Source: Rhynchonema sp. JSB1_4 (lineage: Eukaryota > Nematoda > Chromadorea > Monhysterida > Xyalidae). Taken from it: a DNA stretch of 64,000 nt. Location: NCBI GenBank assembly GCA_030248065.1, contig JASAMV010008164.1, positions 62,001 through 126,000 of the forward strand, written 5' to 3'. A program made the translations under genes and the position numbers. This document shows positions 47,208 through 58,597 of this stretch, piece after piece (the first letter of the stretch is position 1; every line of letters begins with the position of its first letter). The notes under the pieces were generated by a model. It saw only the letters and a program-made list of their open reading frames with translations, was not told the DNA's origin and did not search any database.

Positions 47208-50200
47208 TTAACGAGTGTGCACAATGGCGGCGGTGGGATGGGTGGGTGAGCTGACCACATCTACGTCACCATTCGAAGTTAACGATGAATGTTGCGACAC
47301 CGGTGATGTGCTGCAAGAAGACATTTCCTCTTCGATTCCATTTTCAACACAGTGAAAGCAGAATTATCGAATATATGAATTCATCCCACATACAGTACGT
47401 ATACTCACTTGATGTCGTCGTAGGGCGCGCTGGACGTGATCGGTGATACCACCTTTCTGACGCGATGCCGATCGACCAAACCGGTGGCAATCACTGTGAG
47501 AGAGAACAAAGAGAAAATGAGAAAATTAGCATACAGCTGGAGAGAAAATAATCACCAAGTCATTGTCAAACATGTGCGCTTACAATATTCATTGTTGTTG
47601 TTCGTTGCCGGCGGTGAAACATCAATCGGCCGGAAGTGCTGCTTGTTCGCTGTTGTAGTCGGCGAATTGGGACTGGGTGACGGTGTGGGGAGCGCATGCG
47701 CGTAGTTGGCGTTTGTGGCTGAAGATGCATGCACACCATCACTGTCCGGCGAGGAGGTCCCGCCACCTTCTGAAATATAAACCAGCTGATACAGCAACAT
47801 ATCACACATGGGGCATGATAATAATTGCAATGAAAAGAGCACCCAGTTCACATGAAAGCACATGGACTGAATTTTGAGCCAAACTTTTTGAAGCATCATG
47901 GACGACCAACCATGATTGTGCTGCGTCTGTATGGTCGGTGGTGGTCTGAGTCTGTTCTGTCTCTGTCCAGGCACATCCCCATTAACCAATGTTGGTGTCG
48001 TAGTCCGTTTGTGCGCGCGTGTGTTGTCCACAACGGTCGTAGTGCGTTGACGATGCTGATGTTGTGTCCAGAGTGTGTGCACAAAGTCACGCGATTGCAC
48101 CGCGCCCGCACTCTCGAACGCCTTGTATCGGTCGATTGACTGTTGATGTTGGTCCTGGTTTGAGTCGGGTCGTAGTCGACGACAACACGACGGCGAAACA
48201 TCACTGCAGGTGGGGGCCTGTCGCCAGGCGGCAGCCAGTCGTTGTTGATGTGACGTGTACAGTTGCGATGACACACCGACTTGAAGCGCACAAGGCACCA
48301 GACGACCACTCGCCGTTTGAATTGCCGCCAATACCGGAGGTGGACGTGAAATGCCTGAACGGACAGGAAGTGTGTGATTGAAGTCATGCGGGAACAAACT
48401 AGTGCACACGGACCAACACTAACCATTTATAACTGTGCGGTCAGTCTTGCTGCTCTTCACTGATTGGTCCCTGCTTCCAGCCAATGAGCGACTGCGAGCG
48501 TCCGCCGGTGACGAATAACCGCTGTCCAATGCGGAGGCGGAAAAGTCAAATTGATTAAAATTTCCCGCCGCTGGCACAGTTTGTTTCGGCCAACCGAGTC
48601 GGCTGTATGAGTGGTCGCACAGGCCGCCGGCTGATGTTTCAGCGTCGGATGCGTGCGGTGGACTGCGTGGACGATAATACACGTAGCTGGAATGGATGCA
48701 AAATCATTGGGGGACAAACATGTCTGCGTAATGTATGCAGCTCGCAGTTACAGACCACAAACCACCGAAACGCAAAGATTTTGAGGTAAAGCGCAACAAA
48801 GAAAATCAAATAATCGAATGTTGACTCACGGTTGACTAGAATAATTGCTTCCAAGTGCGTGCATGCGCGTACTTTTCACCAGTGACGGTGTATTGGATAA
48901 GGTCATTGAAACATTAGGTACAGTTACATTTGTGGATGATGATAGACCCGCATTGTGAGAATGAGATAGATTGGATGAATTTGAATTGCCGCCCGCCAGT
49001 GAAACATCGCTGGTGCCTGAGCGACAAGGTGATCCGGCCGAAGACAGGTACTCGACCGGGGTGTTGTCCGGTTGGGGCAATCGGTCGAACAGCACTCTGC
49101 AAGGATGAACATTTAGTGTCGTTGCACAGACAATCGCAACAACCCTCGGGATGCACGTACCGTCCGCCTCTGCCGACACGTCGACGTGCCATGCCCACAC
49201 ATCTGAGTCTGCCTTGTCCGGGCCCGTCGGCTCGACTGCGCAGATAAGTCCGATAGAATCCGAGATGCGACGGGGCAGGCTGATGCTGATGGCTGCCTGG
49301 AACCCTGAACGTTGGCCAGCTGGGCTCATGATGCGTAGAAGGAGGCAGACCGTCAATGTTGTTGTACGGGAACTCGACTGGCTCACTGGGCGCCAGATAC
49401 ACACAGCCTGCAACGGTGATAAGGCTTTGATGTTCAGATCACTTTGTTGCGGTCCTTTTGCCACAACTAGGATATCAGTACGATTGGGGGGTGTTTTCTG
49501 CCACTCTGTGAAGTGCTGAACGTGGGGAAAAAATGACCAGTCAAACTGAAGATCCTCTGGAGCGACCGAAAAACAGTCCGACACAAACATGTCACTGATT
49601 GTATGTACCTTTTCGTCGTTTGAATGCGTATTGTCCATCCAGTGCAGCACAACTGTCGGTGGCATCGCGATTCAACAACCGATCAACCGACAATTTGTTG
49701 CCAGCAGTCGCATAACCCAATTGCGCATAACCATTTGGCTGCACTGATGTTTCACGACTGGCTGTGGACGTGCCGGCAATGGGCTGGCCAGTGCTGTCGA
49801 ACGCCACCGGACGGTTGAACTCGTCGGCTGCCTGAATTAGCAAGCTCATATGTATGTCAAGGTAATGGTATGATATTTGTAAATCGTCGACTAATATTGG
49901 TAACAACACTGTATTGCAGCACATAATGACATGTCATTACCGGTAACGCCCAAGAAAACCGGCGCATAAATATTCCTCCCGGACCTGTTGTAAATAATTT
50001 CTCGACACGAGCAGTGAATTTGATTCGGTCGATTGCAGTCGCCCCGAACGTTTTCGCTTTCTGCCGGCCGCACCTCGTTGTTTGGCCGCTTCCTGCAACA
50101 CAACATTACACAGCCAAGTTAGTTTCTTTGTCACTAAAATGTGAAAATAAAGACAAGGAAAGATATAGCGATGAATTCAACCTTGAAACTGAACGTCGGT

Positions 50201-53200
50201 TTCGACTGTCGCAGTATTTCGTCGTACAGCCGACCGTCAAAGTCTTCGGCGTTGATGCGTAGATCGACGACATCCTGGTCCATTCGTATGAGTTCGCGTT
50301 TGGACACCTCGCGATGTTTGACCATGTCGAGTAATGTGCTGAAATGGATAGATAGCGGGTGGTGACTGTTCTTCTGCATCCAATCCACACAAGGACTCTG
50401 AAGGATCGTTTCCCCGAATTCGATTGAATTAGACTGGCAGATGTTTCATACGAGCACAAGCATGATCACAATACCCGACCAAGGAAACAAATACAATGGA
50501 ACTCACACAGCCTTGCGTAGATCGTGACTGAGTTTGAGTATCTTCTCATAACCGTCTTCGTCATTCTTCCTATTCTTCCGCGTTTGCATCTTCTCGGCGC
50601 GACGACGAAAGGCGAGATACGGATTGGACGCCATCGACTGCTGATCGGCCTGGGACGTGCTAGCACCCAACAGACGCTTGTCCGTGCGCACACGAGGCAT
50701 AAGGCTGTGCGTCTGCAACAACCAGGCGGTTAGGGAGGCACTCTGCACGACAAGGCCTAGGCCAAGCTCTCATTCAAACTTCGGACCTATGCATGAACGG
50801 TGACGCGTTTCACTTGTGGCTGGTTCTCATAGCAGTCTGTATACTGCATGTGCAGAAAAAGAACCCATGACTTTGACCAGTGCACTGTGTGCGTTGATAA
50901 TCAACAAGTCAGTGAAATCAACACAGAAAGATTGGCAAGCAAAAATCGCATGTAATCATCAAAATGCAGACCTTTTTGAGTCGTTTGTCCACCCAATAAT
51001 CATAGACATTCTGTAAGACATCGTCGTCCTCATTGAGCAATAGTTTCGCCTCTTGCAATGTCACCACCTGACGTTCACTCGCCGTCTCCAGTCGTTCCAT
51101 GATCGTCTCGAACTGTGACAAAGAACATTGCACATAATCGTATGTTCTTTCATTGTATATATTCGTGAAAACGTTTCTCTTCAATTAAAATTGGAACCTT
51201 TCTCTTGCATTAGTGTTTGCATTGCCTGTACCACTGGCCTCATGTTCTAGTTTGGAAACGCACAACACCATTCTTGTGAACCCCTGTGTTATCATGCCCA
51301 TCGATGGTGACAGTGCTTCGCTTCGGTTGCGCGACATCGTCGCTCTTTGTCACATGGTCGCGCGTTATATGAATTACAACATATCCGGCTATTGGGGAAC
51401 GCTGGAAGCCTAAGCCTAAGCTGAAGCCGAAGCCTAAGCCCAATCACAAACCTAAGCCTTAGCCTAAACCCAAGCTGGTTGAAAATACGCGCGACGATGT
51501 CCCCGGACCCTTCGCTCCGCATTGACAAACCGCTGATAACCAAAAAATTACCCCCAACCTGTAGATTATTAATGGGCGTGTTGCCATGCGCCTGATTCTG
51601 CAAGGCCAGCCACGCCTCATCCTCGCTGTCAATGTCGTAGTCAGGCACTTCGGGCTCGAAAGATAACGAAGCTGAAATTGTGAAGAGAGAAAGTTATAGT
51701 GATCTACATACCTGCAGTACGCGGTTTGTGGTCATGGCCAAAATGTTAATTAGAACCGCAGTTTGCAATTTTGTGATTATTTTATGTGGTTCATTTTGTG
51801 TATCTCGTTATCATACTTCTATATGTTTCGGCGTTCGACACTTGAGGGCATGGCGCGTAGTCTCTGTTCAACTGTTGTTACATATAACAGAGGACCGCAC
51901 CGCGTCTGTCTGGCTGCATTTGCGGTTTGCGGTTCACTTTCGAAACATTCATTTGGCTGTGGCACAAAAAAGGAAGCAATCAGCGTCGAGCCAAAGTCGC
52001 AAACGTACACTAGTCCAGCGCTCATTGGTCCTTTTTTACGTGTTACAGCCGAACAAAGGTTTCGACAGTGAACCGCAAACCGCAGGTGCGGCCAGGCAGA
52101 CGTGGAGCGGTCCTTGGACAGTTTATTTTTCTGAACCGCAAACCGCAACCGCGTCTGCCTGGCCGCGCCCAAGGCCGCCCTCTGACAAAAGCGAAAAGTT
52201 CAGCACAACAGCAACTCCTTTAACCACGAGCCTGCCTAAACCACGGTGATGCTCGAACAAAATGTTTCAGAGTCTGTTTGATCTGCGCTGTGGATGATGA
52301 CTACGTTGAAAAACTTTTCGCTTTTGAGTGCAGCCTAACGATCTGCATGGTTGTGGTTGGCTCATCAAAATACAAGCGGACTTATCGCCAATACCAAGTC
52401 ATCGCACGATGTACCCGTGAGCAATATTGTTTACAATGTGCCTATTGACAAATATGGCATAACCATCCCAGGAAAGTGACAGTAAAATTTACAACCACCC
52501 AGAACGAATATACGGCACCGAAAATGATTAACTTTGAAACCCATGAACTTGCAATCAGAACACGAACTGATTATTCAACCACACCACACAGCACTTTTCC
52601 AGACGCGGATGAAAGTAACAGGTGACCTTCAAAAACACACAGTTCATGTCGACAAAGTGTCTCTGCCAAGAATATTCTGGTCAGTTCGCGAACTACCGTA
52701 ACGTATGGCCACTGGAACTGAATATGTTTGTGTTGCTCTCATATAAAATTATCAGTAGAAACTACCATATACGTACATAGGTGTGTTTGTGACTTTGCTT
52801 GATTTCAAGCAGTGTTTGGTTTGTGGAAAGAAAGAATCTCAAAGGTTAAGAACTTGATGATCAAAACAAGTTTTTGAGAAGGCCATGGGCAGTAGCGGGT
52901 AATGACTAGGTACGGTGCTGCACGACGTTTACAAGCCAATTGTATCGTTCGTTACAGTCTTCGTGAGCGGCGATACCCCGATCGTTTGTGATCCCAACTG
53001 TCTGCTTGCATTTCTAAGCTATATTGTGGCTACAGAGTCTCACTGGAGACTGGTACAGGAAAGCAGCAGCTGGCTGTCATCCAGTCGACGAAGACGTACC
53101 TTCGACCCTGATGAGCGATTTGGACGGCGTGAACGTGTTCTCGTAGATCTCCTTATAATGTTCGGATGAAACATCACTGATGACACGGGGCGTCGGGATG

Positions 53201-55055
53201 ACGGCGTCCTCGACATTGAGCAATCCGCAATAATTAGTCTGTTGTGCGCTGATGGCTTGTTGCAGATGCAACTCCTGCAATCGTTTGATGAATTGACTTG
53301 TGTTGATGGCTGATGTTTGATACAGGCCCCTTTCTTTCGTCAGCACTTTAGTGGTCAGTCACCGTTGTGAAGCATCGAGTTTCACCCATTGTCATTGTGC
53401 TTGTGCATGCCACACATTCTATTAGGGCTCCACCAGATAGACCCGAAACCCGAAACATAAATTTTTTCTATGTCCATGTTTCGGGTTTTGAAAAAAAAAC
53501 CCGAAACCCGAAACACGAAGCATGATAATCGAAAATGTTTCGACTGACTGTATAAATTGTGCACGTCAGCTACAAGTGGCAAGACCGAAACATTTTCGAT
53601 TATCATGCTTTGTGTTTCGGGTTTCGGGTTATTTTTTCAAACCCCGAAACATCGACATAGAAAAAATTTATGGTTCGGGTTTCGGGTCTATCTGGTGGAG
53701 CCCTTACTTGCGCTCAGGTCTGTGTTACATACAACAGCCGGTGATAAACACAACATTACACCGGGAAGAGGGAAACTGTCTCGTTGGCACGAAAGTTAAC
53801 TCGAAATTCTGATTCCACACCCAAGCAGACCCCAAGAGATACATATACTAATTTTGGACAGAATCGGTTTATTTGACGACTCTTTTCTCAAGCACTTTAG
53901 ATCGGTCACGTAATTCGGATTCTAGGACCCAAATTGCCCCATCACCACGCAGGACGTGCAGTTGTTGCCGAGGCCCCATTTTACCTTCATCTGCCTTTAC
54001 ATGTACATTTATAGGTGTACTGTGCAAACTACAAAACGGACGCTAAACTCTCCAACTGTCAACTTCACCATGCGCTGAAACAAACATGCTCAAAGCACAA
54101 GCGCCAGTCGGAATGTCAAACATGAACAAGTTGAGACAATGTTTGAGTTCCAGCAAGAACCCCAAACCTTCCACATCACCCACGCTTCGATCATTGACAG
54201 TGATCATATGACAAATGTTTTGGCAATAACAAGTGTCAGTCATGTGCACGTCACGTGCCCCGCTCATGCGACCCAACCATCGAAACAACTTCAACGTACA
54301 TACGTGCATCATCAATACATACGGATTGTGCGGTGTAGGTCCATCAATCACAACAACTATTTCGCAATGTGGACGTAAACAAACAAAAATACAAAAGAAT
54401 TGAAAACAGAACGTCAAGCTGTTTGACTAACGGATCACCCCATGCCCACGAAAATTAATGGATGCAAGCTGGCAGAGCCCATTTCAGAAAAGGGGTTGAC
54501 TTTGTTGAAACATCACACGTGACTGTCACACACACGTTGCCACCATCAGCAAAATGCTTCGGCTCGAATGCCCTATAGTGAAGAACGGTATCCCCATTAT
54601 TCAATTCCCCAATCCCGAGTTCATTCGTGGTGCCCAACTTGTGAAATGCGTGTCCATTCGACATGAGGGTTGTGGTTTCCAACAATCAGTGCGACCTGTT
54701 CCAATTAACAAGCGAATTACAATCACCCATCCCAATAATGCCGCCCTACATCAATACCACTGCTAGCAACTATACAAGCACACACAGCAGCAGCATACGC
54801 ATGTGTATAAGAGCGAGAGGGCGGAGTCAGGCAAATATCGATCGACACAGCCTACAACAGGTCAGGTATAGCGGCCATCTTGAATCGGTCGAATCCACTC
54901 ACCATTTCCTCGTCCTTCTCGATGCCGGTGGGCATGGCGGGCACGGCGCGATTGATGGCCGCATATTCGGCCAAGTCCGGGATGTCGACGGCGTTAAAGA
55001 CGGGCATCAGACGATTCGAGTCGAGCGCGCGCGCCCGAAACGACACTTTGCTCAT
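47208..55055 (-). CDS. EPC1: Enhancer of polycomb homolog (EPC), NuA4/TIP60 subunit
   Basis: This is a chromatin protein and scaffold subunit of the NuA4/TIP60 histone acetyltransferase. Fifteen exons are in phase: 55055-54903, 53274-53100, 51671-51559, 51112-50972, 50712-50507, 50338-50182, 50092-49985, 49831-49609, 49407-49164, 49096-48830, 48686-48424, 48354-47911, 47769-47584, 47493-47409 and 47310-47208. They give 955 aa. The N-terminus MSKVSFRARALDSNRLMPVF and the EPL1 domain (about residues 1-330) are clear: EYAAINRAVPAMPTG, YDIDSEDEAWL, VVTLQEAKLLLNEDD, VYDYWVDKRLKK, YLAFRRRAEKMQTRKNRK and VKHREVSKRELIRMD. Later blocks are QYAFKRRKG and CVGMARRRVGRGGR. The Ser/Gln/Pro-rich tail is longer than in vertebrates. 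Five exons carry an exact GAAACATCA motif, read as ETS or DVS. Confidence 0.97.
51408..51478. repeat. Degenerate interstitial telomeric-type repeat (GCCTAA/TTAGGC)
   Basis: GCCTAAGCCTAAGC is followed by diverged hexamers (GCTGAA, GCCGAA, GCCTAA), then AACCTAAGCCTTAGCCTAAA. TTAGGC is the nematode telomere unit. The tract lies inside EPC intron 3. Confidence 0.65.
51889..52135. mobile_element. Inverted-repeat element in EPC intron 2
   Basis: The arms are about 70 bp: GGACCGCACCGCGTCTGTCT then TTTGCGGTTTGCGGTTCACT, and in the other arm AGTGAACCGCAAACCGCA then GGCAGACGTGGAGCGGTCC. The centre is about 100 bp. A partial extra copy (ACCGCAAACCGCAACCGCG) follows to about 52165. Confidence 0.75.
53424..53705. 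mobile_element. Inverted-repeat element in EPC intron 1
   Basis: The ends AGGGCTCCACCAGATAGACC and GGTCTATCTGGTGGAGCCCT are perfect inverted repeats. The arms (about 118 bp) consist of CCCGAAACCCGAAAC-type repeats and CATGATAATCGAAAATGTTTC around a 45-bp centre. No clear target duplication was found. Confidence 0.82.
53710..54902. other. Remainder of EPC intron 1
   Basis: I see no exon. One GAAACATCA motif is at 54507-54515. Confidence 0.4.
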
Positions 55056-57240
55056 TTTGTCTGCCTCCAACCGCGTCACTGTCTGCGACGACGCACTGCG
55101 CCGCTAGCTGACGAAGCACACGAGCGCCGCTGGACACTGGCTGGCCGTCGCTCGTCAGGCACATTCGATTTGTCAACAGTCGACGTCGATTCAACAATCC
55201 AATCGGCGATTATCCCAATATTCATGAATTGGCCGGTTCGCGTCCATAATATTTTGGTTTTTCGCGTTTCGTTCAGCGCGTGTGTTGTCTGTGTGGGTCT
55301 GCCTGATGTCAGTACACGCTGTACGTGTGGTGTGTATCGAACGATGCAATATGCAAATGGCTGTGTCTGTGTGTGTGTGTGACGTTGACAACAGGGCCAC
55401 GCTGCTGCATACACACATGCTGTGTGCGTAGTGCGTCCTCGCCCGCTCGACCGGGCATAACAAGCTCGCTCGTCTCACGCTCATACTCTGTCCGTCTCTT
55501 GTTGTGTTGAATGAATATGGGCGCGTTGTGAAACTTTTAACTTTTTGTTTTTTTTGGCCGTTTGGCTTGCCTGTGGCATTGGCAAACTGCAAAGTGCGCA
55601 AATTGTGTCCGATTGTTGTATGTGTGAGTGTGTCACACCTGCTTGCCACATTCATGTGCTTTGTTGACGTGGTTGCGCATTCGAAACGTATACCATACCA
55701 ACCGCGGAGGTTAAAATTTTTTACTGGTCGGGGCGCACAAAACTGCTTTTGCCCCAAACCAAAATGAAGGTAACCTGAGCCCGACCCTGTCCAGGAGCGT
55801 ACCTACATCAACATTGGTCCGAGTTTTGGGGACGCCACCACATTGTTAAATTCTTTTCTCCAAATCTTTTTCCTCCTCTTCTGGCGTTTGCTCAATGTTT
55901 CACTGGTTCCCGTCAAAGCTCGTGCGAATCAAACGCTGCGCCAGAGTTTTGACTTGTGTGCACAAGCAGTCACCACCAGAATTCATTGAGGGTCACGATG
56001 ACCGATGCACGATCATTCATGGTCAGTTGAAACGTTCAAAGGCGGTGGGGGACGTCCGGCATCGCATGGCGTTTACCCTTTCTGGGCCACCACTGCCATT
56101 GCCCATAATCGCTGCTTGCTGCCGCCCGAAAGCAGCAGCTGGGCAGGGCAGGCCAGTCAATAAATTTCTTTTGGTCCACGTCAGCGAGACAGAGTATAAC
56201 TTTGGCAGTGCAATCGTAAAGCTGTTGTAAAACGCAGCGCGGTGCCGTCCGTGCGTACACGTGTGTGTGTGTGTGTATTGTGTACGCGCACTATCTCACT
56301 CTGGCGCGCTGTGTTTGTGCAAAAACGGGGCTTGGCTGCAGCAGCAGCACACAGCAGTACCCGATAGCGCAGACGCGGAACAAGAACTGGGACGAAAAAT
56401 AACGCGCGCTGATGTTGTTGCGTACCCCACACCACGTAGACGAGGGAGCCCCGCGCTCTCTCTCCGTATCTGCTCTTTGGATAGCCGTCAGTCGATAGTG
56501 GCTGGGCGTCGAACAACAAAAAGAAGAAGCGGGCTGAATGTAGGGAATTGAGCGCCAACTGTTGTGGTGGTTTGAATTCGGTTGATGTGACACACACACA
56601 CACACACACGGATACGCACGAGGTGACAAAAAATAACAACACGCACGGCATCGCTTTGACATGGAAGAAAGTGCGCAAAGCATTTTCAGCAGTTGGTTGG
56701 GGAAACCGACCAACCGGGGAAAAGTTCGAAAGTTCAAAAGGACACTTTCAATAATGGGTTATATGTGTGTATAGTTCTATGGGTCAACACCAACGGCGAG
56801 AAAAGCAACCTGAGGCTGGAACGTCCAGATGTACATGCTTTTGACAACTGTACTGTTTTCTACAATCTGCTTGTTCCAGAAAGTAAACGTTGGTCACCAC
56901 CATTGGTCAGCGAGATGAGAAAGTCTCCATGTGGCTTTCACGTGGGTGAAAGTGCCAAAATTTAGCGCGCTTCGCGCGCATTATCACATTTTGTACAGTA
57001 TCCGGTGTAAAAAGTGCGAAATTCTAGACAAGCACTGGATTAAAGTGACTTTTCAAAAATGGAACAAGCACTATAGATAAAAATGACTTCTTGGATTTGG
57101 GCTCCTCCCTTGGCCAAAAGCTACATGGGTCCGCCACACCCACACCAAACAATCAGTCAAAAAGAACCAAGAGAAGAACAATGCAGATGCGCTCCGGCCA
57201 AATGGCAACACAGGGGCCGTATGAAATGTCATGAATCTGG
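55056..57240. other. Upstream region of EPC with microsatellites and a decayed MITE
   Basis: (GT)n lies at about 55366-55381 and 56261-56276, and (CA)n at about 56588-56610. A diverged relative of the 45440 element occupies about 56940-57135. It includes TAGCGCGCTTCGCGCGC at 56963-56979 and ends with TGGGTCCGCCAC. The EPC promoter must lie just right of 55055; no defined motif is seen. Confidence 0.45.
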
Positions 57241-57295
57241 TTGGTTGTGCATCACGATATCTGGGATATGGGCTGGGCACAACGAACAGCCCAAC

Positions 57296-57655
57296 ACGTG
57301 AACGTGTCGAATTCCTTCAAAAGACAGCACAACCCGAACAGCACGGGTTCGCTGGCACTGGCCCTGGCGCAATGGGACCGGGCGGTCAATTCGACTTCAT
57401 CTGCGAATACGATAATCGCTCGGAACGTGTTTCACAGGTGAAGTGGTCGCCCGGTTTTTCACTCTGTGAAATCAATTCCATTCGCCCCGCGAGCACAGAA
57501 TGAAACTCCCAGTGAAAGAACAGCAAAACGCACCGTTGTCATCACAAAGGTCGAGACATCACCACATGCCAGCAGCGTTCGAATTGATTGGCGACGACAC
57601 CGGGCATTGACCAGTTCAGCATCAGTGGTATGCTGGTCGGCGAGTTGGTCGGTCG
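57296..57655 (+). CDS. Possible exons of an unrecognised plus-strand gene
   Basis: A frame ending at a good donor (CAG|GTGAAG at about 57438) reads GTGPGAMGPGGQFDFICEY. A second piece after an AG at 57500 reads SERTAKRTVVITKVETSP. Neither is a known family to me, and the joining frame is uncertain. They may be fragments or chance. Confidence 0.25.
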
Positions 57656-58597
57656 TCAGGTCACGTCACTTTTTTGCTTCCAAAATGATCGACATTTGCA
57701 TAGAAAATTGTAAAAAATTTGGTTAGCTCGAAGGTATGTATGTTTGTTCCTGGACTTAAAACAACAGCAACATCCAATCAAAATCGTACTTCCTGACAAA
57801 ATGTCGCAAGTCCAGAGACGATTAGCATGAGAGTCAACAGCAAATGTGAAATGGCCTTCCTGATGCTGGGGGTTGCAATGTTTCCGGGTCTCACACAGAA
57901 CACATCCGGGTGGCTTCATATAATTGTGAAAATAAGCCTCTCTTTTCAGCTAACTCGTGTATTTCAGCACATCATTCGTCAGCGTAGCTCTGTGGATCGT
58001 TCACTTTCAACCACGCCAGCAAACAATGTCAACTGCAATGAATCAGCTGTCACCACATGAAATTCGATCAAAACAAGATCACCGTGCCGAGTGCCGTCTT
58101 CCGCGATGTCGTGTTAGGTGTCTGAATAAAAGCATCGTTACTGGGCTGGGGACTATTTTAGCCGTGTTTTCAAAAATTCCTGATGTGATGTTAAAATGTT
58201 CTTCAAAATCGCCGCAAAACCAGAGTTCTTTCGCGCTCTGACTGTTCTTTATGTTTAATTTGTGATAATGTTTGGTCACGTGTTTTCTTATTACTTTCGA
58301 CTAAAAATATGCAGTGTGACCACTCAATATTACCACATTGAAGACCGCCGGCAATAACACACCAATAATTCGTTGTTTCCAGGATTACAATTCATTTGGT
58401 TATATTCGCACATGCAACATTGTCCGAAACAATTACACAACATAGAAATCAAATGAATTTCTAAAACCATAATTTCGGGCTGAACGATTGAAACTTTTAA
58501 GAGAAGTATACTGTATAATCATTTTCATTGTATACAAGCTCATGATCAGTGTCGGTATAATTTGGCATTCGACAATTATACATAGAAATGAAAGTCG

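Noticed and set aside
55325..56754. Frames over the GT/CA microsatellites
   Set aside because: Cys/Val or Thr/His runs come from dinucleotide repeats; no coding evidence.
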